Shown here in pieces: positions 1 through 9,143 of a DNA stretch of 64,000 nucleotides. Source of the stretch: Gramella sp. KN1008 (GTDB lineage: Bacteria > Bacteroidota > Bacteroidia > Flavobacteriales > Flavobacteriaceae); NCBI RefSeq assembly GCF_004332155.1, contig NZ_SJDV01000001.1, positions 248,001 through 312,000 of the forward strand, given 5' to 3'. Each line of letters starts with the position of its first letter. Position 1 is the stretch's first letter. Under the pieces are notes generated by a model. The model did no database searches and was not told the origin of the DNA. It saw only the letters and a program-made list of their open reading frames with translations. Both the position numbers and the translations under genes were made by a program.

Positions 1-1
1 T

Positions 2-139
2 TATTCTGAAAAGGAGAAGAGGAAATTTGAACGCCGTATAAGCCGAAGAGTGGATGTGAAGAATCCTCTTGCTCTGAATAGTTATTTATTGATGTATGCG
101 AATCCCGTAATCAATAAAATGTCACTTGATGAAGAATAG
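2..139 (+). CDS. C-terminal end of an unidentified protein (cut by window edge)
   Basis: An open frame runs in from the left edge and stops with TAG at 137-139, giving 45 residues. It is rich in Lys/Arg/Glu near the beginning and ends MSLDEE. The next gene, ansA, starts 11 bases before this stop, so the two overlap and are probably co-transcribed. There is too little sequence to assign a family. Confidence 0.6.
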   Translation, partial: YSEKEKRKFERRISRRVDVKNPLALNSYLLMYANPVINKMSLDEE

Positions 140-1157
140 GGCGAGGATACTACTTATCTATACGGGCGGAACCATAGGTATGATAAAGGATTATGAGACC
201 GGGGCCCTGAAAGCATTTAATTTTGACGAACTACTTCATAACATACCCGAACTTAATATTCTTGAACATGAGATAGAAACTCTCAGTTTTGATGAGCCTA
301 TCGATTCGTCTAATATGAATCCGGTATACTGGCTTAAGATCGCCGGGATCATTGATGAGCAGTACAATAATTATGATGGTTTTGTGGTGCTTCATGGAAG
401 TGATACCATGTCTTATACCGCTTCGGCTCTCAGCTTTATGTTTGAGAATCTTACCAAGCCCATCATATTCACGGGTTCTCAATTGCCTATAGGTGACCTG
501 CGTACCGATGCCAAAGAGAATCTTATTACCAGTATTCAGATAGCCGGACTTCAGAAGAACGGCAAACCTGTGATTTCAGAAGTAGGGCTTTATTTTGAAT
601 ATAAGCTTTACCGGGCTAACAGAACTACCAAGATCAATGCAGAGCATTTTCAGGCTTTTGCATCCATGAACCATCCGGCCTTAGCCGAGTCTGGGGTATA
701 TCTTTCGGTGAATCATAAAGCCTTATGGAAGCCTAATCGCAAACAAAAACGCAAGCTTCATACCGATTTTAATGATGAGATCCTCATCTTAAAGATGTTT
801 CCTGGAATAAGTGAGAGTACTGTGGAGCATATCTTATCTAAAAAGAATCTTCGGGGGGTGGTGCTCGAGACCTATGGCAGTGGAAATGCTCCTAATGATT
901 CGTGGTTCCTTGATTTGCTAAGAGAAAAGATCAAAAATGGGATTAGTGTGGTGAACGTAACTCAGTGCGTGGCCGGTAGTGTTATGATGGGGCAATATGA
1001 AACCAGCGTTGGCTTAAAAAGGGTTGGAGTGGTGTCTGGAAAGGATATTACTACAGAGGCTGCTATCTCTAAATTAATGTATCTTCTGGGTAAAGATCTT
1101 TCTCCAAAAGTGTTCAGAACAATCTTTGAAACTTCGCTTAGAGGAGAAATGTCATAA
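129..1157 (+). CDS. ansA: Type I (cytoplasmic) L-asparaginase
   Basis: This 342-aa protein should hydrolyse L-asparagine to aspartate and ammonia in the cytoplasm. The two nucleophile motifs of the asparaginase/glutaminase family are visible: YTGGTIG at residues 11-17 with the catalytic Thr, and HGSDTM at 89-94 with the second Thr-Asp pair. There is no signal peptide, and the length matches E. coli AnsA (about 338 aa), which supports type I over the periplasmic type II. A TTG lies one codon upstream (126), but the ATG at 129 is the likelier start. It overlaps the preceding gene by 11 bases. An unrelated asparaginase-fold enzyme lies at 50107-51081. Confidence 0.93.
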   Translation: MKNRARILLIYTGGTIGMIKDYETGALKAFNFDELLHNIPELNILEHEIETLSFDEPIDSSNMNPVYWLKIAGIIDEQYNNYDGFVVLHGSDTMSYTASALSFMFENLTKPIIFTGSQLPIGDLRTDAKENLITSIQIAGLQKNGKPVISEVGLYFEYKLYRANRTTKINAEHFQAFASMNHPALAESGVYLSVNHKALWKPNRKQKRKLHTDFNDEILILKMFPGISESTVEHILSKKNLRGVVLETYGSGNAPNDSWFLDLLREKIKNGISVVNVTQCVAGSVMMGQYETSVGLKRVGVVSGKDITTEAAISKLMYLLGKDLSPKVFRTIFETSLRGEMS

Positions 1158-1221
1158 AATTAATACCGTCATACTTGACGGGAATGTTTTTTTTTTGTTA
1201 TTTGCCGCCCCGAAGAGAAAC

Positions 1222-1309
1222 AGAGAGGTGGCCGAGTGGTCGAAGGCGCACGCCTGGAAAGTGTGTATACGTCACAAGCGTATCGAGGGTTCGAATCCCT
1301 TCCTCTCTG
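1222..1309 (+). tRNA. tRNA-Ser (anticodon GGA)
   Basis: An 88-nt class II tRNA with a long variable arm. The 7-bp acceptor stem is AGAGAGG (1222-1228) with CCTCTCT (1302-1308), and the discriminator is G1309. The anticodon stem CACGC/GTGTG encloses loop CTGGAAA, with anticodon GGA at 1256-1258. The T-arm holds GGTTCGAATCC. CCA is not encoded, as is common in this phylum. The long variable arm and the GGA anticodon identify serine. Confidence 0.95.
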
Positions 1310-1377
1310 CTAAGTGTTTTTATTAAAAATAATTTATATCTTTAACCCTTTAACTAATTAAATTAAGACAAACAGTA

Positions 1378-2181
1378 ATGAAAAGATTATTTTCTATTTT
1401 GGTAATCGCCGCGATTACGGTTCTTGGGGCCTATAATCTAAAGGCGGCTAATAGCGCGAATACAATGCCAGGAACGATTGTTAACTATGTTCAGGATGAC
1501 GAAGAAATGGCCGCTGGTGAAGAAGCTGAGGAGGAAGAACTTGGGTTTCATCAGGAGCTTAAGAAACGTTTCATCGAGGGAGGTCCTGCGTTCATGGGAA
1601 TCGTTCTTTTATGTTTAATTCTTGGACTGGCAATTGCCATAGAGAGAATTATCTTTTTAAACCTTTCTACCACTAATACAAGAAAGCTGGCTCAGAATGT
1701 TGAAGATGCTCTTAACAGTGGTGGAATTGAAGCAGCTAAGGAAGTTTGTAGAAATACAAAAGGACCTGTTGCTTCTATCTATTACCAGGGTCTTGATAGA
1801 GCCGATGAAAGCATTGAAGCTGCTGAAAAAGCGGTTGTGGCTTACGGAGGTGTTCAAATGGGACAATTGGAAAAGAACGTATCTTGGGTTTCTTTATTTA
1901 TCGCACTGGCTCCTATGCTTGGGTTCATGGGTACTGTAATCGGGATGATTCAGGCTTTTGACCGTATCGAGGCAGCAGGAGATATGCAGCCATCACTTGT
2001 GGCAGGAGGTATTAAAGTAGCACTTCTTACTACAGTATTTGGTTTGATCGTTGCAATTATTCTTCAGATTTTCTACAACTACATTATCGCTAAGATAGAC
2101 AGTATCGTAAATGATATGGAAGATGCTTCTATCCTTCTTATCGATATGTTAGTAGCTTATAAGAATAAAAAAAGAATCTAA
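1378..2181 (+). CDS. exbB: MotA/TolQ/ExbB-family proton channel protein
   Basis: A 267-aa inner-membrane protein of the TolQ/ExbB family, which with ExbD-type partners turns proton-motive force into work on the outer membrane, usually TonB energisation. Membrane segments lie near residues 4-22, 72-92, 170-195 and 215-240. The third carries the typical LAPMLGFMGTVIGMIQAF pattern of the channel helix. An acidic run (about 40-54, DDEEMAAGEEAEEEE) follows the first segment. It heads a tight plus-strand operon with a small membrane protein and two ExbD proteins. The gene call is secure; which TonB or other partner it energises cannot be told here. Confidence 0.9.
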   Translation: MKRLFSILVIAAITVLGAYNLKAANSANTMPGTIVNYVQDDEEMAAGEEAEEEELGFHQELKKRFIEGGPAFMGIVLLCLILGLAIAIERIIFLNLSTTNTRKLAQNVEDALNSGGIEAAKEVCRNTKGPVASIYYQGLDRADESIEAAEKAVVAYGGVQMGQLEKNVSWVSLFIALAPMLGFMGTVIGMIQAFDRIEAAGDMQPSLVAGGIKVALLTTVFGLIVAIILQIFYNYIIAKIDSIVNDMEDASILLIDMLVAYKNKKRI

Positions 2182-2194
2182 GACACAATAAATT

Positions 2195-2632
2195 ATGACC
2201 TTACATAAAGTATTAAAATATCTGGCACTTGTTATAGGTGTGATAGGACTGATCCTTCTGGGAAGGATTATCGCCACCGGTGACGATGCCATTAAAGCCT
2301 CGGCAGACCTTCAGGCCAGTCATCTAGATCCGTATATGTGGATCGCATACCTGGTTTTGCTTGCAGTTATTGTATTAGTGGCAATATTTGTGATTGTAGG
2401 TTTATTTAGAGGTAGTATTAAGACGACTTTAATTGCAGTTGGCTCATTCGTGGTAATAGTATTTATTGCCTATGCTTTGAGTGATGGTACTGCAAGGGAA
2501 CTTAAGGACGGTAGTATGCTTTCAGCATCTGGTGATCACTGGGTGGGAGCAGGTTTAATTACCTTCTACATCCTTGCCGGAATTGCCGTAGCATCAATGA
2601 TATTCTCTGGAATTAAAAAATTGGCTAAATAA
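2195..2632 (+). CDS. Small four-helix membrane protein within the exbB-exbD operon
   Basis: This 145-aa protein has four predicted membrane helices (about residues 5-26, 47-71, 75-95 and 116-140) and almost no soluble part beyond a short polar loop after helix 1 (GDDAIKASADLQASHLDP). It sits 13 bases after exbB and 2 bases before the first exbD, so it is almost certainly made with the ExbB/ExbD complex. I do not recognise a characterised family. By position it may be an accessory subunit of the energising complex; that is inference. Confidence 0.85.
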   Translation: MTLHKVLKYLALVIGVIGLILLGRIIATGDDAIKASADLQASHLDPYMWIAYLVLLAVIVLVAIFVIVGLFRGSIKTTLIAVGSFVVIVFIAYALSDGTARELKDGSMLSASGDHWVGAGLITFYILAGIAVASMIFSGIKKLAK

Positions 2633-2634
2633 TT

Positions 2635-3243
2635 ATGGCAAAGAGATCAGCACCGGAAGTGAACGCTGGTTCCATGGCAGATATCGCTTTCCTGCTTTTA
2701 ATCTTTTTCCTGGTAACCACTACCATTGAAACAGATAGCGGGATTAGTAGAAAGCTGCCACAATGGCAACCAGAAGACGTTGAGCCTCCGGTTATTAAAC
2801 AACGTAACATCTTTACCGTATTGGTGAATAGTAACAACCAGTTACTAGTAGAAGATGAAGAAATGGAGCTTTCTGAACTACGGGAAGCCGCTGTAGAGTT
2901 CTTGGATAACGGAGCGGGAACCGGTGATGAAGCCTGTAGCTTTTGCCAGGGTGCTAAAGATCCGAATTCTTCGGTCAACCCTCAAAAGGCTATTATCTCA
3001 CTGGTTAATAACCGTGGAACGGAATACGGTACTTATATCGCTGTACAGAACGAACTTGTTGCTGCATACAATCAGCTTAGAGATCGTGAAGCACAACGTA
3101 TGTATGGGATGACATTCACTCAGATGGAGAAGAATTACAACGATCCAAATTATAATGGTGATAAAGATGCACTAAAGGAAAAGATCGATGTGATTACCGA
3201 TATGATTCCACAGAAGTTGTCTGAAGCCGAACCTACGAGCTAA
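2635..3243 (+). CDS. exbD: ExbD/TolR-family protein (first copy)
   Basis: A 202-aa protein with a short cytoplasmic N-terminus, one membrane helix (about 15-35) and a periplasmic domain. The helix carries the proton-relay aspartate in SMADIAFLLLIFFLVTTT, diagnostic for ExbD/TolR. It is longer than a typical ExbD (about 140 aa). The extra sequence includes a CSFCQG segment and a C-terminal part rich in charged and Asn residues, suggesting an enlarged periplasmic domain. It begins 2 bases after the preceding gene and is followed 34 bases later by a second ExbD. Confidence 0.9.
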   Translation: MAKRSAPEVNAGSMADIAFLLLIFFLVTTTIETDSGISRKLPQWQPEDVEPPVIKQRNIFTVLVNSNNQLLVEDEEMELSELREAAVEFLDNGAGTGDEACSFCQGAKDPNSSVNPQKAIISLVNNRGTEYGTYIAVQNELVAAYNQLRDREAQRMYGMTFTQMEKNYNDPNYNGDKDALKEKIDVITDMIPQKLSEAEPTS

Positions 3244-3277
3244 TTGAGCTTTACAAACCGAAAACGACTTTAAAATT

Positions 3278-3760
3278 ATGTCTAAATTTAAAAAGAAGAA
3301 ATCTGGAGATCTGCCTGCGATTAGTACGGCGTCTTTGCCTGATATCGTTTTCATGCTTCTGTTTTTCTTTATGGTTGCTACGGTAATGCGTCAGAATACA
3401 CTGATGGTTGAGAATAAGTTACCGTTCGCCGATCAGGTTGAAAAACTTGATAAGAAGGATTTGATCATGTATATCTATGCAGGAAAACCAAGTCCCAGAT
3501 ATCAGTCTAAATACGGGACTGAAGCCCGTATACAATTAAATGATAAGTTTGCTAGCGTTGAAGAAGTGCAGCAGTTTATATATTCTGAGCGGGAAAGTAA
3601 AAGAGAGGAGCTTATTCCTTATCTTACTACCGCACTAAAGGTTGATGAAGAGACCAACATGGGTCTTGTTTCAGATATCAAACAGGAATTAAGAAAGGCT
3701 GAAGCTCTCAAAATCAACTACACCACTGTAGTTGGAGATGCGATGCAAAATGTAGAATAA
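3278..3760 (+). CDS. exbD: ExbD/TolR-family protein (second copy)
   Basis: A 160-aa ExbD/TolR protein: basic cytoplasmic start (MSKFKKKKSGD), then one membrane helix with the conserved Asp (SLPDIVFMLLFFFMVATVM), then a periplasmic domain. Paired, divergent ExbD paralogs after one ExbB are common in Bacteroidota and may form a heteromeric rotor shaft with ExbB. It closes the operon; a strong terminator hairpin follows at 3785-3820. Confidence 0.9.
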   Translation: MSKFKKKKSGDLPAISTASLPDIVFMLLFFFMVATVMRQNTLMVENKLPFADQVEKLDKKDLIMYIYAGKPSPRYQSKYGTEARIQLNDKFASVEEVQQFIYSERESKREELIPYLTTALKVDEETNMGLVSDIKQELRKAEALKINYTTVVGDAMQNVE

Positions 3761-3784
3761 TCTTTTCAATTTTATTATATAAAG

Positions 3785-3820
3785 CATCCTGTTTGGGTAG
3801 ACCAGACAGGATGTTTTTTT
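3785..3820 (+). terminator. Rho-independent terminator after the exb operon
   Basis: Perfect 8-bp stem CATCCTGT (3785-3792) with ACAGGATG (3806-3813), followed by seven T. It ends the exbB-exbD-exbD transcript, so the PorT-like gene downstream probably has its own promoter. Confidence 0.85.
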
Positions 3821-3846
3821 ATATTTAGACTCTAGATCTGAGTGCT

Positions 3847-4563
3847 ATGGGCTTGAAAAATCACTTTGCTATCTTTATCGTAATTATACCTTTGTTTATT
3901 CAGGCTCAGGAAGAGGATCGGTATAAGATCCCGGATACTGTGCCTTTTACTATAGACAGCCTTTACAGGGAAGATCAGTTCTATGCGGGTTTCAGTTTTA
4001 ATCTTGTCACTAACAAGCCACCTTCAATTTCCCAGGAAAGTTTTTCCGGCGGGTTGCATCTTGGATTTATAAGAGACTTTCCGCTTAACGAAAGAAGAAA
4101 CACGGCAGTTGGTCTGGGTATTGGCTGGTCTATAAACAGCTATGGTCATAATCTTTTTATTGGAAAGGATTCCTCTGGAAAAAGCCTGTTTAGAAGTCTT
4201 GAGGATAATGAGGATTATGATACTAACCGATTTACCACTCAGCTTGTAGAAGCGCCTATAGAATTCCGCTGGCGTACTTCTACCCCTCAATCATATAAGT
4301 TCTGGCGTATCTATGCCGGATTGAGGCTGGGTTATGTGTATCACTTTAGAAGTAACTATAAAGATACAGACACCCAGGTGATCGTTAATGATCTTGATGA
4401 ACTTAACAGGTTTCGGCTTGGATCTACCTTTACCTTTGGATATAATACTTTTAATTTCCAGTTCTATTATGCACTTAATCCATTCTTCAAGGATGCAGTA
4501 GTAGATGAGAGGGAGCTGGGACTGTCTACCCTGAAAATAGGTCTGACATTCTATATTCTGTAA
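3847..4563 (+). CDS. porT: PorT-like outer-membrane beta-barrel protein
   Basis: A 238-aa protein with a cleavable signal peptide (about 1-20, ending IQAQ) and amphipathic beta strands rich in aromatic residues, such as FYAGFSFNL, RIYAGLRLGYVYHF and the C-terminal LKIGLTFYIL ending in a hydrophobic residue. Length and pattern match the PorT/SprT family, an outer-membrane protein needed for type IX secretion in Porphyromonas and Flavobacterium. Its 3' end overlaps the convergent PAP2-like gene by 38 bases. The barrel call is firm; the exact PorT role rests on resemblance, and a generic small-barrel family is the alternative. Confidence 0.7.
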   Translation: MGLKNHFAIFIVIIPLFIQAQEEDRYKIPDTVPFTIDSLYREDQFYAGFSFNLVTNKPPSISQESFSGGLHLGFIRDFPLNERRNTAVGLGIGWSINSYGHNLFIGKDSSGKSLFRSLEDNEDYDTNRFTTQLVEAPIEFRWRTSTPQSYKFWRIYAGLRLGYVYHFRSNYKDTDTQVIVNDLDELNRFRLGSTFTFGYNTFNFQFYYALNPFFKDAVVDERELGLSTLKIGLTFYIL

Positions 4564-5164
4564 ACCAGAGATTGAATGCCAAAAGTTGAGGAATAAGACC
4601 GGTGAGCAAACCAAGCACAATTTCCCAGTTGGTATGAGCTTTATGAAAGAGCCTTGATGAAGCCGTGAGTCCCGTTGCAATTATCAGGAAACTTATGGTG
4701 TAAATGAAGTAGAGGTGAAAGTAAATGCAAAATCCGGCTACAAACATGAGAAGACCACCCATCCCAACCATATGAAGGCTGAGCTTTATTTTAAACCAGG
4801 TGAGCAGATATGCAATCGCTGAAGAGATCAGTATTCCCAGAAAATAGTAATACAACCCCGGATAATTATAGATATTAAGTATCTGAGAGAGAACCATGAT
4901 GTTTAACATGGTAAAGAAAAAAAGAGGCCATTTACGTTCGTCCACCTGCTCCAGGAAAATTGTATTTACCTTCCCAAGGTTCTTAAGCAGAAAATGAAAT
5001 ACCACCGGGATGAAAATCGTAATAATTGCAATGGCAAGTAGCTTCGCTTTAATTATCTCACCAGGAAAATAACGTGGGATGAACAGGAAGTAAAACAGAC
5101 TTCCGGCAAAAGGCATCCATAGTGGATGGAACAGGTAGGAGGCAAGCTTAAGGATTAATTTCAT
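4526..5164 (-). CDS. PAP2-like membrane protein with incomplete catalytic motifs
   Basis: A 212-aa integral membrane protein with about six helices. Near the C-terminus, SRLFHKAHTNWE fits the third phosphatase motif of the PAP2 family (SR-x5-H-x3-D/E). The earlier motifs are weak: RKWP resembles the end of motif 1, and LSLHMVG stands where PSGH would be expected. It may be a diverged lipid-phosphatase-like protein whose activity is uncertain. The start codon shares one base with the stop of rpoN (TAATG), so translation is probably coupled to sigma-54. Confidence 0.75.
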   Translation of the reverse strand: MKLILKLASYLFHPLWMPFAGSLFYFLFIPRYFPGEIIKAKLLAIAIITIFIPVVFHFLLKNLGKVNTIFLEQVDERKWPLFFFTMLNIMVLSQILNIYNYPGLYYYFLGILISSAIAYLLTWFKIKLSLHMVGMGGLLMFVAGFCIYFHLYFIYTISFLIIATGLTASSRLFHKAHTNWEIVLGLLTGLIPQLLAFNLWFTEYRMSDLFSG

Positions 5165-6621
5165 TAAATTTCTTTACGTAATCTCGCAACGGGAATATCC
5201 AGCTGTTCCCTGTATTTTGCCACTGTTCTACGTGCAATGGGATAGCCTTTTTCCTTGAGTACTTTGGCCAGTTTCTCATCTGTAAGCGGCTTTCTTTTAT
5301 TTTCCTCTTCAATAGACATCTCAAGTATTTTCTTGATCTCCCTTGTAGAAACGTCCTCGCCCTGGTCATTCTTCATTGATTCGGAGAAGAATTCCTTGAT
5401 CAGTTTTGTTCCGTAAGGAGTATCCACATATTTTGAATTAGCTACCCGGGAAACGGTTGAGACATCCATTTCAATTTCATCGGCGATATCTTTCAGGATC
5501 ATGGGCCTTAAATTACGCTCGTCTCCCGTAAGAAAATATTCTTGTTGGTAATTCATGATAGCGCTCATGGTCACCATAAGGGTTTGCTGGCGTTGCTTTA
5601 TGGCTTCGATAAACCATTTGGCGGCATCCAGTTTCTGTTTGATGAACATTACAGCGTCTTTCTGCGCTTTGGTCTTTTCTTTTGACTCTTTATAGCCTTT
5701 CAGCATATTGCTGTAATCCCTGGAGATATGCATTTCAGGCGCATTCCTTCCGTTAAGGCTTAACTGGAGATCCCCATCTTCGATCTTTATGGTGAAATCT
5801 GGGATCACATGTTCAACTATACGGGTATTGCCAGAATATGCGCCTCCCGGTTTAGGATTTAAATGTTCTATGACCTCTATTGCATCCCGTAACTCATCTT
5901 CGCTGATGTCATGACGGGAAAGCAGTTTTTTATAGTGCTTCTTGCTAAAATGGTCAAAGGAACGCTCAATAATATCTGTTGCCAAAGTCACCTGTTTGGT
6001 TGGCTCTTTTCTTTTTAACTGAATAAGCAGGCATTCTTCCAGGCTGCGGGCTCCAACCCCTGCAGGATCCAGCTTTTGTACCTTCTGAAGCACTTTTTCC
6101 ACCGTTTCCTCATCAGTGTAGACGTTTTGAGTGAAAGCCAGATCGTCAACTATATCCTGAACGCCCCGCCTGATATATCCGCTTTCATCAACGCTACCCA
6201 CCAGGAATTCTGCTATCTGTTGCTCAGTTTCATTGAACCTGAATGTGCTTAACTGTGTCTTTAGATGCTGGGTAAATGAGGTTCCGGCTGCATATGGCAC
6301 GCGCTTGTCATCATCATCAGGGCTGTAATTGTTTGTTTGAAGCCGGTAACTGGGAATTTCATCGTCACTCAGATACTCGTCAACATCGATCTCGGTCTCT
6401 ATAGTCTCGCTATCATAATCATCCTCAGAATTCTCATTGCTCAGGTCATCATATTCGTCTATCCTTTCTTCCTTTCCATCTTCCAGTGCAGGATTTTCCT
6501 CGAGTTCCTGCTTGATCCTCTGTTCAAATGCCTGGGTAGGCAGCTGAATGAGTTTCATAAGCTGAATCTGCTGAGGAGACAGCTTCTGAGAAAGTTTAAG
6601 ATTTAGTTGTTGCTTTAGCAT
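5164..6621 (-). CDS. rpoN: RNA polymerase sigma-54 factor
   Basis: A 485-aa sigma-54. The Gln/Leu-rich activator-contact region I is at residues 1-50 (LKLSQKLSPQQIQLMKLIQL). An acidic region II spans about 50-110, with a core-binding domain and HTH following. The RpoN box ARRTVAKYRE begins at residue 463, close to the C-terminus as usual. Sigma-54 directs transcription from GG/GC promoters and needs an AAA+ activator; none is encoded in this window. The downstream PAP2-like gene begins at the stop codon, indicating coupling. Confidence 0.96.
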   Translation of the reverse strand: MLKQQLNLKLSQKLSPQQIQLMKLIQLPTQAFEQRIKQELEENPALEDGKEERIDEYDDLSNENSEDDYDSETIETEIDVDEYLSDDEIPSYRLQTNNYSPDDDDKRVPYAAGTSFTQHLKTQLSTFRFNETEQQIAEFLVGSVDESGYIRRGVQDIVDDLAFTQNVYTDEETVEKVLQKVQKLDPAGVGARSLEECLLIQLKRKEPTKQVTLATDIIERSFDHFSKKHYKKLLSRHDISEDELRDAIEVIEHLNPKPGGAYSGNTRIVEHVIPDFTIKIEDGDLQLSLNGRNAPEMHISRDYSNMLKGYKESKEKTKAQKDAVMFIKQKLDAAKWFIEAIKQRQQTLMVTMSAIMNYQQEYFLTGDERNLRPMILKDIADEIEMDVSTVSRVANSKYVDTPYGTKLIKEFFSESMKNDQGEDVSTREIKKILEMSIEEENKRKPLTDEKLAKVLKEKGYPIARRTVAKYREQLDIPVARLRKEI

Positions 6622-6704
6622 AAATAAACAGCTTCTCTAACAAAAATAAGGAAAATCCAGACCATACTCCCTTTGGCATGCCCCATGATTGTGGTAAAAT
6701 TTTG

Positions 6705-7577
6705 TTAATCCACCCTGTTTGATAAAAGGTTCCGCACTTTCTTGGGAAGTCTGATAGCGAAATTCATTTGCTCTTCATTAACTGGATGCGCAAAGGATAT
6801 CTTTACTGCAAAAAGATAAAGGTTTTTGCTACTAAAGAAATCCTCTGTTTCTTCCTTGCCATAGAGTTTGTCGCCAATTATCGGAGTCTTATTCCTTGCG
6901 AGGTGAATCCTTATCTGATGCGTTCTACCTGTTAACGGAATCACTTCTGCCAAAGTATATTTTCGATGTTTTATTTTCAGAATTTCCTGCGGGGAAATTT
7001 TAGTGCTGGCATTTTTACCATCTATATCGGAAGAAATCACTTTTGGTTTCGGGATTTCTCCTTTTACCAGAGCGTTATAGGTCTTTTTCACAGCTTTTAA
7101 TCTGAACGCATCCTGCAAACCTGTAAGGGCGGTTCTGGTCTTGGCACAGAGCAGTATTCCGGAAGTAGGGTTATCCAGCCGGTGGACGGGCAGAGGATAC
7201 ATCAGGGCATCCACCATATGCGAGGGCTTCAGATTAAAAGCCAAGGCATTCTCAATGGTCTTAAAGTAATTGCCGCTGGTAGGATATCCTGAAGGTTTAT
7301 GGACAACGGCAAGATGTTCATCTTCAAATAGAATATTCAGTTTTAACCTGAAGATCTTTTTTTGGGGAATTTCTTGCTGTAGTAGTTCAATTTTCTGGCC
7401 TTCCGCGATCCAGTGGGAAGTATGAGCCTTTTTACCATCGATAAGAAGGAGCCCTTTCTTTATGGCTTTTTTAATTCCGCTGCGGGTACGGATTGAGGAA
7501 AAGATGGAAACCGCATATTCCTGCAGTCTGACTTTTTTAGTGACTGCAGGAACAATATGAGTTTCTTTTATTTTCAT
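6705..7577 (-). CDS. RluA-family pseudouridine synthase
   Basis: A 290-aa enzyme that isomerises uridine to pseudouridine in rRNA or tRNA. An N-terminal S4-like RNA-binding segment (about residues 20-70) precedes the catalytic domain. The RluA signature HRLDNPTSGILL holds the catalytic Asp, and GRTHQIRIHLA is the second family motif. The specific target uridine (RluC/RluD/RluA type) cannot be assigned. It lies 48 bases downstream of asnS on the same strand. Confidence 0.9.
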   Translation of the reverse strand: MKIKETHIVPAVTKKVRLQEYAVSIFSSIRTRSGIKKAIKKGLLLIDGKKAHTSHWIAEGQKIELLQQEIPQKKIFRLKLNILFEDEHLAVVHKPSGYPTSGNYFKTIENALAFNLKPSHMVDALMYPLPVHRLDNPTSGILLCAKTRTALTGLQDAFRLKAVKKTYNALVKGEIPKPKVISSDIDGKNASTKISPQEILKIKHRKYTLAEVIPLTGRTHQIRIHLARNKTPIIGDKLYGKEETEDFFSSKNLYLFAVKISFAHPVNEEQMNFAIRLPKKVRNLLSNRVD

Positions 7578-7590
7578 GTAGAAAATTAAC

Positions 7591-7615
7591 CTTCACAGGT
7601 TATAAACTTGTGAAG
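7591..7615 (-). repeat. Small hairpin between asnS and the pseudouridine synthase gene
   Basis: CTTCACA (7591-7597) pairs with TGTGAAG (7609-7615) around an 11-base loop. It lacks a T-run on the minus strand, so it may be an mRNA-processing or weak attenuating element, not a full terminator. Confidence 0.4.
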
Positions 7616-7625
7616 TCGGTCTTAT

Positions 7626-9068
7626 CTAAAATTCCGCGTTCTGCGGAGTACGGGGGAACGGTATTACATCCCGTATATTTGTCATACCCGTGGTAAACTG
7701 TACCAGTCTTTCAAAACCGAGTCCAAAACCACTATGCACGCAGGTCCCGAATTTACGAGTATCCAGATACCACCAGAGTTCCTCTTCAGGAATATCAAGA
7801 GCATTCATTTTCTCTTTTAAGACTTCTAAACGCTCCTCACGCTGGCTTCCTCCAACGATCTCTCCAATGCCAGGAAAAAGAATATCCATGGCTCTAACGG
7901 TCTTTTCATCCTCATTCAGTCTCATGTAAAAAGCCTTGATGCTGGCGGGATAATCAAAAAGTATCACCGGTGATTTGAAATGCTTCTCAACAAGATATCT
8001 TTCATGTTCACTTTGAAGATCGGCGCCCCATTCTTCAATTATATAGTTGAATTTCTTCTTCTTATTTGGCTTTGAATTCTTAAGAATCTCGATAGCCTCA
8101 GTATAGCTAACCCTTTTGAAGTTGTTCTCAAGAACGAAATTAAGTTTTTCCAGAAGCCCCATCTCGCTTCTTTCAGCTTTCGGCTTTAATTTGTCTTCAT
8201 TTGCCTGCCTTTCTGCAAGGAATTCCAGATCCTCCTTACAATGTTTCATCACATATTTCAATACATATTTGATGAATTCTTCCGCAAGGTCCATATTCCC
8301 GTCAAGATCACAGAACGCCACTTCCGGCTCTATCATCCAGAATTCGGCTAAATGTCGGGAAGTATTGGAATTTTCAGCCCTGAAGGTAGGACCAAAAGTA
8401 TAAACCTGTCCGAGACCCATCGCGTATGCTTCAGCTTCCAGCTGACCCGATACGGTTAGGTTGGTTTCTTTTCCAAAGAAATCTTCTTTGTAATTAATGC
8501 TGCCATCCTCATTCTTAGGAGGGTTTTGCATATCCAGCGAAGTTACCCTGAACATTTCACCCGCACCTTCGGCATCACTTCCCGTAATAATAGGCGTGTT
8601 CACATAATGGAAATTCTTATCCTGAAAGAATTTATGTACGGCAAAAGACAGTTTACTGCGAACTCTCATTACTGCACCAAAAGTATTGGTCCGAACTCTC
8701 AGATGTGCCTGTTCACGAAGCTTCTCCATGCTGTGCTTTTTAGGAGAAAGAATGGTGTACTTCACTTCTTCTGGATTGGCATCTCCCAGGATCTCGAGTT
8801 CTTCCACTTCGATCTCCACTCTTTGCTGACTTCCCATACTCTCCTTAAGAGTTCCTTTTACGGAAATCGCTGCACCTATATTTATTCTTTTCAGCAGCTC
8901 TTCATCGGTATTTTCAAAATCGATAACACACTGAAGGTTTTTCAAGGTAGAACCATCATTAAGGGCTATGAACCTGTTGCTTCTAAAAGAGCGAACCCAA
9001 CCTTTAACATGGTATTCCTGTAAAAACTGATCACTTTCCAGTATTTCAGCGATTTTTGCTTGTATCAT
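7626..9068 (-). CDS. asnS: Asparaginyl-tRNA synthetase
   Basis: A 480-aa class IIb aminoacyl-tRNA synthetase charging tRNA-Asn. The N-terminal OB fold covers about residues 15-105 ([20 protein letters not shown]). Class II motif 2 is in [19 protein letters not shown], and motif 3 is [12 protein letters not shown] with the following [12 protein letters not shown]. That ending is typical of AsnRS and separates it from AspRS. A TAnnTTTG promoter lies just upstream. Confidence 0.97.
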   Translation of the reverse strand: MIQAKIAEILESDQFLQEYHVKGWVRSFRSNRFIALNDGSTLKNLQCVIDFENTDEELLKRINIGAAISVKGTLKESMGSQQRVEIEVEELEILGDANPEEVKYTILSPKKHSMEKLREQAHLRVRTNTFGAVMRVRSKLSFAVHKFFQDKNFHYVNTPIITGSDAEGAGEMFRVTSLDMQNPPKNEDGSINYKEDFFGKETNLTVSGQLEAEAYAMGLGQVYTFGPTFRAENSNTSRHLAEFWMIEPEVAFCDLDGNMDLAEEFIKYVLKYVMKHCKEDLEFLAERQANEDKLKPKAERSEMGLLEKLNFVLENNFKRVSYTEAIEILKNSKPNKKKKFNYIIEEWGADLQSEHERYLVEKHFKSPVILFDYPASIKAFYMRLNEDEKTVRAMDILFPGIGEIVGGSQREERLEVLKEKMNALDIPEEELWWYLDTRKFGTCVHSGFGLGFERLVQFTTGMTNIRDVIPFPRTPQNAEF

Positions 9069-9089
9069 TTAGTCAAAATTTAGAAAAAA

Positions 9090-9120
9090 CAAAGATAGTT
9101 TTTAGCCTGAAGCTTACCAA
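9090..9120 (-). promoter_or_regulatory. Candidate asnS promoter
   Basis: Read on the minus strand, TATCTTTG (9097-9090) matches the Bacteroidota -7 box TAnnTTTG. TTGG lies 19 bases upstream (9120-9117), a three-of-four match to the -33 TTTG. The -7 box ends about 20 bases before the asnS ATG. Confidence 0.45.
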
Positions 9121-9143
9121 GCAGGCTATTTTATTAAATATTG

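Noticed and set aside
1126..1326. 66-codon open frame across the ansA end and tRNA-Ser
   Set aside because: It runs through the whole tRNA-Ser gene and has no protein character of its own.
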